Shown piece by piece: positions 32,438 through 40,510 of a stretch of 40,608 bases of DNA. The position numbers and the translations under genes are program-made. The notes under the pieces were generated by a model. That model was given only the letters and a program-made list of their open reading frames with translations. It searched no databases and was not told the origin of the DNA. Numbering within the stretch: the stretch's first letter is position 1; every line of letters begins with the position of its first letter. Location: the NCBI RefSeq assembly GCF_003386235.1, contig NZ_QRDZ01000053.1, positions 1 to 40,608 on the forward strand. Direction: 5' to 3'. The stretch is from Cohnella phaseoli (GTDB lineage Bacteria; Bacillota; Bacilli; Paenibacillales; Paenibacillaceae).

Positions 32438-32498
32438 CCCTCATGTGTCTAATACTCTGGATCCGACTGTTGATCCAGGGCAGAAAGAGGTGAAACCT

Positions 32499-32696
32499 GT
32501 GAAACCATCCATTCATCCGCAATACAACGTAGTTACGGCTGTTTGCGCATGCGGCAACACTTTCGAAACAGGTTCGATCAAGTCGAATCTGAAAGTCGAA
32601 GTTTGCTCGGCTTGCCATCCGTTCTACACCGGTAAACAGAAGTTTATCGATGCGGGCGGTCGCGTTGACAAGTTTAAGAAAAAATACGGCATCTAA
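32499..32696 (+). CDS. rpmE: Ribosomal protein L31 (zinc-binding, C+ type)
   Basis: 65 aa, 50S subunit protein bridging to the 30S head. It starts KPSIHPQYN and has CACGNTFETGS and CSACHPFYTGKQKF, the four-cysteine zinc form, ending KKKYGI. The GTG at 32499 is chosen because AAAGAGGTG lies about 8 nt upstream and homologues begin M-K-x-x-IHP; the longer frame adds residues not found in L31. The cysteines mean it is the zinc-replete paralogue; a Cys-less copy may exist elsewhere. Confidence 0.96.
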   Translation: MKPSIHPQYNVVTAVCACGNTFETGSIKSNLKVEVCSACHPFYTGKQKFIDAGGRVDKFKKKYGI

Positions 32697-32772
32697 TTAC
32701 GCAATCGCCAGCGAGCGCCGCCAGCCTTTCCGGTTATCGACGCATGGCAAAATTAGACCGTATAGAGATAAG

Positions 32773-32812
32773 CCTCCTTTGAAATCCTACGGGATACAAG
32801 GGAGGTTTTTTT
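32773..32812 (+). terminator. rpmE terminator that contains the next gene's Shine-Dalgarno
   Basis: CCTCCTTTG (32773-32781) pairs with CAAGGGAGG (32797-32805). An inner ATCC/GGAT pair (32784-32787 with 32792-32795) closes a TACG loop. A T7 tract runs 32806-32812. The right arm GGGAGG is also the only SD for the lipoprotein ATG at 32814. In any transcript reading through, the folded hairpin would hide the ribosome site. Confidence 0.8.
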
Positions 32813-32813
32813 C

Positions 32814-33206
32814 ATGAGAAAACAATCGATCGCGTTACTGACCGGGTTATGTCTGCTGCTCGCGCTTACCGGGTGCGCAACGAATGGAAAAACAGGGTCG
32901 GGCGTGAAAACGCAAAACTACAAGCAGGACGGTTATCTCGGCCAGACGAACGCCCATCCCGGGCTGCCTGGGCATCATATCGTGACGGATTACAAAAACG
33001 ACAATCTTTCCATGCGGCGGGCGATCAAAAATGTGCCGGGCGTAGCCGATTCCTCCATCACCTTTAACGGAGCGGACGCTTACGTTACCATCAAGCTGGA
33101 AGCGGGCTTGGCCCCGCGCGAAATCCCGACGGTCGAGCAGCAGGCGGCAACAGTGCTGCGATTCAACTATCCTCGGTACACAATTCACGTTCAATCGATG
33201 AAATAA
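32814..33206 (+). CDS. YhcN/YlaJ-family sporulation lipoprotein
   Basis: 130 aa. The lipoprotein signal peptide ends LALTGC (C21). The mature part has SMRRAIKNVPGVADSSITFNGADAYVTIKLE, the short alpha/beta domain seen in YhcN/YlaJ spore-membrane lipoproteins, which in B. subtilis are forespore-expressed. The domain assignment is moderately sure; the role in spores is inferred from the family. Its SD (GGGAGG, 8 nt before the ATG) is buried in the rpmE terminator, so expression should depend on read-through or a promoter within or near the hairpin. No clear sigma-G promoter was found. Confidence 0.75.
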   Translation: MRKQSIALLTGLCLLLALTGCATNGKTGSGVKTQNYKQDGYLGQTNAHPGLPGHHIVTDYKNDNLSMRRAIKNVPGVADSSITFNGADAYVTIKLEAGLAPREIPTVEQQAATVLRFNYPRYTIHVQSMK

Positions 33207-33235
33207 GCTTTTTTTTCGGGAAGTGTTTCCTTCGG

Positions 33236-33264
33236 TTGCATTTCCTCGCGCAAGTCGCTATACT
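33236..33264 (+). promoter_or_regulatory. Sigma-A promoter of the SRP RNA gene
   Basis: TTGCAT (33236-33241), 17-bp spacer, TATACT (33259-33264); start predicted near 33271. Confidence 0.7.
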
Positions 33265-33270
33265 TAGTTT

Positions 33271-33500
33271 TGCCGTGCTAGACGGGGAGGTAGCGGTGCC
33301 CTGTAACTCGCAATCCGCTCCAGCGAGGTTGAATTCCTGTTTGAGGTTTTGCGATGCAGGTTCCGGTAGGTGTGTGGATGTGTTGACGGCAAGGTCCTCC
33401 GCGAGGGACGGCCATGAACCCGGTCAGGTCCGGAAGGAAGCAGCCGTAAGTGGTTTAGTTCTTGTGCTGGGGGGCAGCCTTGCCTGAGCGTCTCGCTCCT
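33271..33500 (+). ncRNA. ffs: Signal recognition particle RNA, large Bacillus type (scRNA)
   Basis: RNA scaffold of the SRP that binds Ffh and targets membrane proteins. The apical domain IV with the Ffh-binding loops is unmistakable: CAGGTCCGGAAGGAAGCAGC near 33424-33443. The 5' part GGTAGCGGTGCCCTGTAACTCGC contains the Alu-domain UGUAA motif, so this is the long form with an Alu domain. AGACG near 33280-33284 pairs with CGTCT at 33489-33493, closing the molecule. The ends are estimates to about 10 nt. Position upstream of dnaX is the same as in B. subtilis. Confidence 0.93.
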
Positions 33501-33559
33501 ATACGGCTGGATCGCAATTATCGAGATCAGGTGCACGGTTCTGATCGCGCATACGAGCA

Positions 33560-33594
33560 AAGCACCATGACGATTCGGTCATGGTGCTTTTTTT
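33560..33594 (+). terminator. Intrinsic terminator of the SRP RNA gene
   Basis: A 12-bp perfect stem (33560-33571 with 33578-33589), 6-nt loop, then a T-tract to 33594. It lies about 60 nt beyond the estimated SRP RNA 3' end, so the primary transcript is probably trimmed. Confidence 0.9.
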
Positions 33595-33675
33595 CATATA
33601 GGCCGAAAGGAGGGAAATCGCCCGGAATACCGAATATTTACAATTGCTGGCTCGTTGTCCGGAGGTGAAGTGAAA

Positions 33676-34788
33676 ATGATGGACGAATCGGCAAATCTTG
33701 AAGGAGTCCGTGCGGCAGGTGGAATTGAAGCCGAGCGGGAACGCTACGTCAGGCAATTCGTCAACCGCTTTCTATCCATGGAAGGAGTCGGCGTCATGCT
33801 GCTGGATTCCGATTTTCACATTGTGGAAGTCAGCGATATGATTGTGTCCTTGTGCGGACTTCCAAGAGCCGATATCGTGAGTAAGCATGCGGAGTTATGG
33901 TTTGACGAGGTTGGGTTGAAGCCTCATCCGTTCGACCGGAGCTTGCTCGAAGGAAGGACCTTTCGCAGCAAGGTCTTGAACTGGAAGCAAGACAAGCAAC
34001 TACATACGCTTATGATCGACGGCGAAAATTTGATGGAAGGGGAGACGCGGACCGGCGCTTTCGTACTGTTCCGGGACGTATCTCACCGAATGGCTTTGGA
34101 GGAGCAGGTCAGACGTTCGGATCGGCTGAAGACGATCGGCCAGATCGCGGCGGGCACGGCTCACGAGATTCGCAATCCGCTAACGGCAATCAAAGGATTT
34201 ATGCAGCTTCTGAGCAAATCCCTCAGGGATCGCGATATGGAGAAGGAGTACGATTACGTCGGAATTGTATTGTCCGAGCTCGATAGGGTGAACGATCTGG
34301 TCAGCGAGTTTCTGCTGCTAAGCAGGCCCAAAGAATTGCGCCAAGCTTCGATGAAGGTTGGGGGAGTTCTTCAGGAAATATTGCCGATGATACGCAACGA
34401 AGCGTTGCTGCATAACGTAACGGTGATTTACTTGCCCCGGCCTGAGCTGCCTCCGATCTTGGCGGACAAGGAGTTGCTGAAACAAGTATTTTTGAACCTT
34501 GGGAAAAATGCAATAGAAGCGATGGACGGAGGAGGGACATTAATAATTCGCGAGTGCGGCATCTCAGAAGAGACTAATCGAATTACAGTGGAATTCAAGG
34601 ATACGGGGCCGGGGATTCCTTCGGAAGCGCTCGACAAGGTGTTCGACCCGTTCTTCACAACGAAGCCCCAAGGCACGGGACTGGGGCTGTCCGTCTGTCA
34701 GCGCATCGTGGACGATTTGGGCGGGAGCATCGAAGTGGCCTCCGATGGAGACGGCGCGCTGTTTATCGTAGGTCTTCCTTGTTATTGA
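33676..34788 (+). CDS. Soluble PAS-domain sensor histidine kinase (KinA/KinE-like)
   Basis: 370 aa with no membrane helix. A PAS domain (about 30-140) with GVGVMLLDSDFHIVEVSD is followed by HisKA containing IAAGTAHEIRNPLTAIKGFMQLL, H163 being the phosphohistidine. The ATPase domain has NLGKNAIEAM, DTGPGIP, KVFDPFFTTKPQGTGLGLS. This H-box type is that of the orphan sporulation kinases that feed Spo0F; spo0F is in this window and no cognate regulator adjoins. The role in sporulation is inference. The ATG at 33676 has GGAGGTG 8 nt upstream; the longer frame starts within the SD region. Confidence 0.9.
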   Translation: MMDESANLEGVRAAGGIEAERERYVRQFVNRFLSMEGVGVMLLDSDFHIVEVSDMIVSLCGLPRADIVSKHAELWFDEVGLKPHPFDRSLLEGRTFRSKVLNWKQDKQLHTLMIDGENLMEGETRTGAFVLFRDVSHRMALEEQVRRSDRLKTIGQIAAGTAHEIRNPLTAIKGFMQLLSKSLRDRDMEKEYDYVGIVLSELDRVNDLVSEFLLLSRPKELRQASMKVGGVLQEILPMIRNEALLHNVTVIYLPRPELPPILADKELLKQVFLNLGKNAIEAMDGGGTLIIRECGISEETNRITVEFKDTGPGIPSEALDKVFDPFFTTKPQGTGLGLSVCQRIVDDLGGSIEVASDGDGALFIVGLPCY

Positions 34789-34818
34789 ACGAAGGTGGAG
34801 CACATCCATCCGATGATG

Positions 34819-34824
34819 TATAAT
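34819..34824 (+). promoter_or_regulatory. -10 box ahead of dnaX
   Basis: A perfect TATAAT 38 bp before the dnaX ATG. No good -35 is seen at 16-18 bp, so it would need an activator or extended contacts, or dnaX may also be read from the kinase gene. Confidence 0.3.
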
Positions 34825-34861
34825 GGGGGATGAAACGGCAAGCCGACGGGAGCGACTAGCA

Positions 34862-36616
34862 ATGGCACATTTAGCTTTGTACCGGGCATGGCGTCCCCAG
34901 ACGTTCAAGGACATGGTCGGACAACAACATATCGTTCAGACTTTGCAAAATGCGATTAGCGAAGATCGCCTTTCGCATGCCTATCTGTTCAGCGGTCCGA
35001 GGGGAACGGGGAAGACCAGCGCAGCGAAAGTATTGGCGAAGGCGGTCAACTGCGAGCACGGCCCTTCGCCGGAGCCCTGCAATTCGTGTTCGCAATGCGA
35101 ACGGATTACCAGCGGTTCGGTTATGGACGTCGTGGAGATCGATGCGGCATCCAATCGCGGGGTAGAGGAAATTCGCGATATTCGCGACAAGGTCAAATAT
35201 TCGCCGACAGAAGTACGGCGTAAAGTGTATATTATCGACGAAGTTCATATGTTAACTACGGAAGCGTTTAACGCGCTGCTCAAAACGTTGGAGGAGCCGC
35301 CCGGCCACGTCATGTTCATTCTTGCGACGACGGAGCCTCACAAGCTGCCTCCAACCATTATCTCCCGCTGTCAGAGATTCGATTTCCGCAGAGTTCCGCT
35401 GGAGGAACAGACGGGATTGATGAGAGAGATTTGCGGAGAGGAAGGCATCGCTGCGGAGGATGAGGCGCTACGCTATATTGCCCGCCTATCCGACGGCGGC
35501 ATGCGGGACGCGTTAAGTCTGCTCGATCAGATCTCCTCGTTCACGGGCGGGCGAGTCAGTCTGGAGCTGGCGGTGGAGGCGACGGGCGGTCTGCCTTCCG
35601 AGCAATTCGCCCGATTGGCGATTGCCGTGAGAGAGAATGATGCTTCGAAGGTTTTGCTGGAAATCGACGAGATGATGAGAGCGGGAAAAAGCGCAGAAAA
35701 ATGTCTGGAGCAGCTAATGCATTATTTCCGCGATTTGTTGCTGGCGCAGCTTGCTCCGGAAGCCGGCGAGTCCTCGGGAAGGGTCGGCAACCCAGCGGAG
35801 CTGAAGGAAATGTCTGCCGGATTTTCTCGCGAGCGGTTATTTGCTATCATTGATTTGTTGAACCGTTATCAAGGGGAGATGAAATACGCGGCGCATCCTC
35901 AGACGATGTTCGAGATCGCGCTGCTTAAGCTATGCTCCGGAGATGCCGGCGAACAGCCACTTATCCGTACAGCGGATTCGGGAGTCGGCCGCGAAGAGCT
36001 TGGACAGTTGAAACAGCAGCTCGCAGCTCTGGAGAGCAAGCTGGGTGCGCTGACCAATGGCGGAGCGGCGATCGCTTCGCCGGGCGGCAAGCCGGCGTCC
36101 GGGTCCGGGGGCTCACGCGGCTCCGCAGGCCCCGGCTCATCCACGGCGCCGCGCGCAGCGACGGTGTCGCGCCAGAAGCTGGCGGCATTCGCTTCCGCCC
36201 GCGGCTCCGCAGGCTCTTACTTGGCCAAATGGCCGCAGATCATGCAGAGAGTCAAGGAAGAGCGGGTTACCGTTCATGCTTGGCTGGTGGACGGCGAACC
36301 GGTTTCCTTCGAGGACGGCTCGATTCTGGTCGCTTTCAAAAACTCGATTCATCGGGAGACGACCGAGAAGCCGGCTAACAGGGGCGTAATCGAAGGGGTG
36401 CTGAACTCGATTTTCGGCAGTCCGACGCAGCTCGTGACGACTTTGCAGCGGGAGTGGCAAGAAGTGCTCGCGGAATCCGAGGGCACGCCCGGAGGTTCCC
36501 CTGAGGCAGAAGAGCTGCAGCTTGTTCCCGAGGGGGAGGAGCCCGGCCGCGAGCCTTGGGTAGACGAAGCTGTACGGCTGTTCGGGGAAGAGCTGGTCAC
36601 GATTAAGGACGATTAA
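34862..36616 (+). CDS. dnaX: DNA polymerase III subunit tau (clamp loader)
   Basis: Clamp-loader ATPase that connects the replicative polymerases and loads the beta clamp. 584 aa. It starts MAHLALYRAWRPQTFKDMVGQ. Walker A is GPRGTGKT (45-52), the zinc module uses C64, C73, C76 and C79, Walker B is YIIDEVHM and the arginine finger lies in SRC (168-170). After domain III, a Gly/Ser/Pro-rich linker (about 400-430) leads to the tau C-terminal part. The ATG at 34862 follows GGGAGCGACTAGCA. No A-AAA-AAG-type slip site is in frame, so a gamma form made by frameshifting is unlikely, as in B. subtilis. Operon with ebfC and recR. Confidence 0.95.
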   Translation: MAHLALYRAWRPQTFKDMVGQQHIVQTLQNAISEDRLSHAYLFSGPRGTGKTSAAKVLAKAVNCEHGPSPEPCNSCSQCERITSGSVMDVVEIDAASNRGVEEIRDIRDKVKYSPTEVRRKVYIIDEVHMLTTEAFNALLKTLEEPPGHVMFILATTEPHKLPPTIISRCQRFDFRRVPLEEQTGLMREICGEEGIAAEDEALRYIARLSDGGMRDALSLLDQISSFTGGRVSLELAVEATGGLPSEQFARLAIAVRENDASKVLLEIDEMMRAGKSAEKCLEQLMHYFRDLLLAQLAPEAGESSGRVGNPAELKEMSAGFSRERLFAIIDLLNRYQGEMKYAAHPQTMFEIALLKLCSGDAGEQPLIRTADSGVGREELGQLKQQLAALESKLGALTNGGAAIASPGGKPASGSGGSRGSAGPGSSTAPRAATVSRQKLAAFASARGSAGSYLAKWPQIMQRVKEERVTVHAWLVDGEPVSFEDGSILVAFKNSIHRETTEKPANRGVIEGVLNSIFGSPTQLVTTLQREWQEVLAESEGTPGGSPEAEELQLVPEGEEPGREPWVDEAVRLFGEELVTIKDD

Positions 36617-36641
36617 ACCAAACTACGGGAGGTTGCACGAC

Positions 36642-36953
36642 ATGAACAACATGAACCAAATGATGAAGCAAGTTAAGAAAATGCAGGAGCAAATGCTGAA
36701 GGCTCAAGAGGAACTGGGCAACAAGACGATCGAAGGATCGGCGGGCGGCGGAGTCGTTACCGTTTCCGTCAATGGTCACAAGAAGCTTCTCGACATCAAG
36801 ATCAAGCCGGAAGCGGTTGATCCGGAAGACGTCGAGATGCTGCAGGATCTCGTTCTGACTGCCGTTAACGATGCGCTTACTAAAGCGGACGATCTGGCTA
36901 ATCAGGATATGAGCAAATATACCGGGGGCATGAAGATTCCCGGCTTGTTCTAG
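36642..36953 (+). CDS. ebfC: YbaB/EbfC family nucleoid-associated protein
   Basis: 103 aa, small dimeric DNA-binding protein. It starts MNNMNQMMKQVKKMQEQMLKAQEEL (helical, Met/Gln/Lys-rich), has GGGVVTVSVNGHKKLLDIKI and ends MSKYTGGMKIPGLF, all typical of the family (YaaK in B. subtilis). GGGAGG lies 8 nt before the ATG at 36642. The conserved dnaX-ebfC-recR order suggests a link to replication-repair, but its exact role is not settled. Confidence 0.95.
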   Translation: MNNMNQMMKQVKKMQEQMLKAQEELGNKTIEGSAGGGVVTVSVNGHKKLLDIKIKPEAVDPEDVEMLQDLVLTAVNDALTKADDLANQDMSKYTGGMKIPGLF

Positions 36954-37044
36954 AATTCAAGATTCGAAGTCGAATAAGCATCCTGAGTTGCTTCGTGATC
37001 AAAAGCGAATTTTTTGAACAACTTCTTTAGAGGAGACTGAGCCC

Positions 37045-37644
37045 TTGTTCTATCCGGAACCGATTGCCAAGCTAATCGACTCCTTCTCCCGCCTTCCCGG
37101 CATCGGGCCGAAGACGGCCGCAAGGCTGGCGTTCTACGTCCTACGGATGAAAGAGGAAGACGTGATCGATTTTGCCAAGGCATTGGTGAACGTCAAACGC
37201 AATCTCACTTACTGCTCCGTCTGCTGTAATATTACCGATACAGACCCGTGCCGGATTTGCTCGGACAAGGCGCGAGACGCCTCCGTCATCTGCGTCGTTC
37301 AGGAGCCGAAAGATCTCGTAGCTATGGAAAGAACCCGCGAGTACAATGGTCACTATCATGTGCTTAACGGGGCGATTTCCCCGATGGACGGCCTCGGGCC
37401 GGACGATATCCGCATCGCCGAATTGGTGCGTAGACTAGGCGACGAGCGGGTACAGGAGCTGATTCTGGCCACCAACCCGAACATTGAAGGCGAGGCGACG
37501 GCGATGTATCTATCCCGGCTGGTCAAGCCATTCGGTATTAAGGTCACTCGAATCGCTCACGGATTGCCGGTCGGAGGAGACTTGGAATACGCGGATGAAG
37601 TGACGATCTCCAAGGCGTTGGAAGGTCGCAGAGAACTGAATTGA
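37045..37644 (+). CDS. recR: Recombination mediator RecR
   Basis: 199 aa, works with RecF/RecO to load RecA on single-stranded DNA gaps. Helix-hairpin-helix LPGIGPKTAARLAF, a four-cysteine zinc finger in CSVCCNITDTDPCRIC, a Toprim domain with VVQEPKDLVAMERT, and the C-terminal THGLPVGGDLEYAD-like segment (here AHGLPVGG). TTG start at 37045 with AGAGGAGA about 8 nt upstream. Standard length and position after ebfC. Confidence 0.96.
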   Translation: MFYPEPIAKLIDSFSRLPGIGPKTAARLAFYVLRMKEEDVIDFAKALVNVKRNLTYCSVCCNITDTDPCRICSDKARDASVICVVQEPKDLVAMERTREYNGHYHVLNGAISPMDGLGPDDIRIAELVRRLGDERVQELILATNPNIEGEATAMYLSRLVKPFGIKVTRIAHGLPVGGDLEYADEVTISKALEGRRELN

Positions 37645-37663
37645 CGCGCCATCGCGATAAGCC

Positions 37664-37703
37664 AAACCCCGAGACCGCCGTCGAAGGCGAACTCGGGGTT
37701 TTC
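37664..37703 (+). terminator. Terminator between recR and the convergent oligopeptidase gene
   Basis: AAACCCCGAG (37664-37673) pairs with CTCGGGGTTT (37692-37701) and is followed by TTC. On the minus strand the T-tract is only TTTGGC, so it is best for recR. Confidence 0.75.
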
Positions 37704-37710
37704 TATATTC

Positions 37711-39405
37711 CTATAACGTCTGATCCTGAACGCCGTTCAGCCACTCTTCAATACTTCCGATGACCGAGGTGACGCACCCGTCTTCGAACGGCGAGACCAA
37801 TCCGGCCTCCTTCACCAGTTCGACGAAGGACAACGTACCTCCCAGACGGCACAGATGCAAGTAGTCCGCCCAAGCTTCGGCGCGATCCTCATGCATTCTT
37901 TTCCAGAACTGAAACGCACAAATCTGCGCCAACGTGTAATCAATGTAATAGAACGGCGAGTTGAAAATGTGGCCCTGTTTATGCCAAAATCCGCCCTGTT
38001 CATTGTAAGCGTTGTCCGCGTAATCGCGATGAGGGAGGTACTTCTTCTCGATATCGCGCCAGGCGCGTTTGCGCTCCGCCGGAGTCGCTTCCGGATTTTC
38101 GTACACATAATGCTGGAACTCGTCCACGGTGACTCCATAAGGCAGGAAGATCAATGCGCCCGCCAAGTGTTGGTAACGATACTTATCCGCCTCTTCCTCG
38201 AAGAAGAGATCCATCCACGGCCAAGCGAAAAACTCCATGCTCATGGAGTGGATTTCGCAAGCCTCATAAGTAGGGAAGCTGTACTCCGGTATGCCCAGTC
38301 GAGGGCTCTCATAAACCTGGAACGCGTGTCCGGCCTCGTGAGTCAGTACGTCGATGTCCCCCGCCGTCCCATTAAAGTTGGAGAAAATAAACGGAGCTCC
38401 ATAATCGCTTATATAGGTGCAATATCCTCCGCTTTGCTTGCCCTTCTTGCTCACCAGATCCATCAATTCGTTATCTCGCATAAAACGAAAGAACTTGTCC
38501 GTCTCGGGCGACAGCTCGGCATACATTCGCGAACCGTTGTCCACGATCCAATCCGGATCGCCCTTAGGCTTGGCATTACCCGACAGAAACGTAAGATTCT
38601 CATCATAGTAGAGCAGACGGTCGACGCCTATGCGCTTTCTTTGGCGTTCCTTCAGCTTGGTGACAGTGGGGACGATGTGCTCGTGCACCTGCTTGCGGAA
38701 GTTCGCCACCATTCCGGCATCGTATCCGATTCGACTCATTCTGGCGTAACCAAGCTCGACGAAGCTGGAAAAGCCTAGCTTACGAGCGATTCTTGTCCGC
38801 ACTTTCACCAACTCGTCGTACAGATTGTCGAATTGTTCTTCGTTGGCGGACATAAATCCGGTTACCGCTTCCGAAGCGCGCTGACGCACTTCGCGCTCGG
38901 TCGATTGCTGGAACGGCGTCAATTGCGCGAGCGTTCTTTCTTCTCCCTCGAACGGAATTTTGGCGGAAGCGATCAGCTTGGCATATTTCGTCGTCAGTTT
39001 ATTTTCCTGCTGAAGATCTTCGATTACCTCGGGGCTGAACGTTTTAAGCGACAGCTCCACCATCCGGAACAATTGCGAGCCCCACTTCCGTTCGAGTTCA
39101 GGGCGGAAGCGGGAATTCACGAGCTCTCGATAATAATCGTTCACATACTCCTGGACCACGGGGCCGCTTTCATCGAAAAAGTCCTGCTCGGCTTTGTAGA
39201 ATTCGTCCTCTGTATTGATCGAATGGCGGATACCGGCGATTTCCCTCATAGATTCGAAGGTATTGCGCAGCTTGTTGAGCTCCGTCATGGCGGAGTTTTG
39301 CTCCTCGAAGCTGTCGGCGGATGCGAATGTGCCCAGATGGGCTTTGAAGTCGCGCTCGATCGCTTGCACGTCCGGGCGTTCGTAGCGATATTCGGCGAAT
39401 TTCAT
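37711..39405 (-). CDS. M3-family oligoendopeptidase (PepF-like)
   Basis: 564 aa, cytosolic zinc metallopeptidase that trims oligopeptides. The zinc site is H356-E357-x-x-H360 in DVLTHEAGHAFQ, with the third ligand expected in the following YEACEIHSMSMEFFAW helix. PHRDYADN and GHIFNSPFYYIDYTLA near the C-terminus are family features. ATG at 39405 with GAGAGGAG upstream. Inserted in opposite orientation between recR and yaaL; in B. subtilis those two genes are adjacent, so it is an addition here. Confidence 0.93.
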   Translation of the reverse strand: MKFAEYRYERPDVQAIERDFKAHLGTFASADSFEEQNSAMTELNKLRNTFESMREIAGIRHSINTEDEFYKAEQDFFDESGPVVQEYVNDYYRELVNSRFRPELERKWGSQLFRMVELSLKTFSPEVIEDLQQENKLTTKYAKLIASAKIPFEGEERTLAQLTPFQQSTEREVRQRASEAVTGFMSANEEQFDNLYDELVKVRTRIARKLGFSSFVELGYARMSRIGYDAGMVANFRKQVHEHIVPTVTKLKERQRKRIGVDRLLYYDENLTFLSGNAKPKGDPDWIVDNGSRMYAELSPETDKFFRFMRDNELMDLVSKKGKQSGGYCTYISDYGAPFIFSNFNGTAGDIDVLTHEAGHAFQVYESPRLGIPEYSFPTYEACEIHSMSMEFFAWPWMDLFFEEEADKYRYQHLAGALIFLPYGVTVDEFQHYVYENPEATPAERKRAWRDIEKKYLPHRDYADNAYNEQGGFWHKQGHIFNSPFYYIDYTLAQICAFQFWKRMHEDRAEAWADYLHLCRLGGTLSFVELVKEAGLVSPFEDGCVTSVIGSIEEWLNGVQDQTL

Positions 39406-39601
39406 TTTACTGCTCCTCTCCTATTTGTATCGATTGGTTTCATGAATTAGCCTCCAATATCCTCCCTTGGTTATTCGATAAGCCGTTCGGGTAACCCTGC
39501 TTTATGATCTGGCAGTTCTAAGAGACTTCAGCCTTCTCATAGAAATAACTATAGGTTGTCCCTCGATTAGGGGATGCATGAGCGAAGGGGAGGGTTTCAA
39601 T

Positions 39602-39862
39602 ATGGAATGGTTAAGAAAACGTAGATCAAGCGCGGCGCGGCCGCTCGAAAATGAGACGCTGATTGCGGACATTCGTAGAGCCGAGCAGGAGTGGAAGATT
39701 GCGGAATGGAGATTTCAGCATGCATTGGGCGACGATCATGTGGACTATGCGATCTACTGTCTGGAAGCCGCCGAGAAAAAGCTGGGCATGCTGCTCAAAC
39801 AGGCAAAGGGAAGGTTTGGCGAATCCGCCGAGTTTATTAAGGAGGTGCGAGAAGCGAAATGA
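39602..39862 (+). CDS. yaaL: DUF2508 family protein (YaaL-like)
   Basis: 86 aa, soluble and helical. It contains IADIRRAEQEWKIAEWRFQHALGDDHVDYAIYCLEAAEKKLGMLLKQAK, which covers most of the DUF2508 domain. GGGGAGGG lies 7 nt before the ATG at 39602. It overlaps bofA by 4 nt (ATGA). No function is established for the family; the pairing with bofA is conserved in spore-formers. Confidence 0.9.
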   Translation: MEWLRKRRSSAARPLENETLIADIRRAEQEWKIAEWRFQHALGDDHVDYAIYCLEAAEKKLGMLLKQAKGRFGESAEFIKEVREAK

Positions 39863-40125
39863 AAATGTTCTGGCTTGCCTTGCTAGTCGTGTCGGGGTTA
39901 TCGCTGATCGTCGTGCTCCTAAGGCGCAACGTTCCTAAGGGCTGGCTGACAAGATTCGGCATTCATCTGGTGTTGGCCGCGCTGGCGCTATACGCGCTGA
40001 ACTTCTCGGGATGGGTGACCGGTTGGTATGTTCCGCTGAACCCGTTTACGATTGGAACCGTTGCTCTGCTAGGGGTGCCGGGCATCGGTCTGGTGCTGGG
40101 GTTGCAATGGACGCTGCTGGCCTAA
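39859..40125 (+). CDS. bofA: Pro-sigma-K processing inhibitor BofA
   Basis: 88 aa membrane protein that holds the SpoIVFB protease inactive in the outer forespore membrane until the forespore signals, delaying sigma-K activation. Two hydrophobic segments (about 2-20 and 32-50) and a hydrophobic C-terminal part with PLNPFTIGTVALLGVPGIGLV, the conserved BofA motif. AAGGAGGTG lies inside the end of yaaL. Confirms an endospore-forming host. Confidence 0.94.
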   Translation: MKMFWLALLVVSGLSLIVVLLRRNVPKGWLTRFGIHLVLAALALYALNFSGWVTGWYVPLNPFTIGTVALLGVPGIGLVLGLQWTLLA

Positions 40126-40211
40126 GTTCGTTTGGAAGAAGTCCAGACAGTGTTAGAAAGTACGGAATGCGATGAAAAATAAGCTTTTGCGAAAAATGTT
40201 GTCGCAGGCAG

Positions 40212-40240
40212 TTGACGCGTGAGGTTGCATGTGTTAAATT
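40212..40240 (+). promoter_or_regulatory. rrn promoter P1
   Basis: TTGACG (40212-40217), 17-bp spacer, TAAATT (40235-40240), about 270 bp before the 16S gene. Confidence 0.65.
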
Positions 40241-40330
40241 AGATCTCGCGCCTCTTGGGCGGTCGAAAAGATCGGCGAAAGCGGTCGAGAAGATCAACAA
40301 AAAAAATCGGGTTTTGGAATAAAAAACTTG

Positions 40331-40360
40331 TTGCAAACCGATTGGGCGCTGTGGTATATT
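40331..40360 (+). promoter_or_regulatory. rrn promoter P2
   Basis: TTGCAA (40331-40336), 18-bp spacer, TATATT (40355-40360), within the AT-rich stretch about 150 bp before 16S. Tandem promoters are usual for Bacilli rRNA operons. Confidence 0.65.
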
Positions 40361-40403
40361 ATAAAGGTCGCCTCGAGCGGCACTGAAAAAAAGAAACACC
40401 GAT

Positions 40404-40417
40404 TGTTCTTTGAAAAC
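40404..40417 (+). promoter_or_regulatory. rrn leader boxA antitermination site
   Basis: TGTTCTTTGAAAAC closely matches the bacterial boxA core, where NusB/NusE bind to protect rRNA transcription from premature termination. Confidence 0.75.
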
Positions 40418-40451
40418 TGAACATTGAGCGTAAGAAACAAAAACGTCGGAA

Positions 40452-40467
40452 GACGACTTCGGTCGTC
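40452..40467 (+). promoter_or_regulatory. rrn leader hairpin with UUCG loop
   Basis: GACGAC (40452-40457) pairs with GTCGTC (40462-40467) around a TTCG tetraloop, in the 16S precursor leader. Confidence 0.6.
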
Positions 40468-40510
40468 GGAAGGCAAACCAGCAATAAAGTAATGAGCCTT
40501 CTGGCTCTCT

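Noticed and set aside
35685..35705. Programmed frameshift site in dnaX (A-rich runs near GGAAAAAG and GAAAAATG)
   Set aside because: Not in the reading phase needed for an A-AAA-AAG slip, and no flanking stimulator was seen.
36070..36200. GC-rich repeat in dnaX as a mobile or repeat element
   Set aside because: It encodes a Gly/Ser/Pro/Ala linker in the tau C-terminal half, common in this protein.
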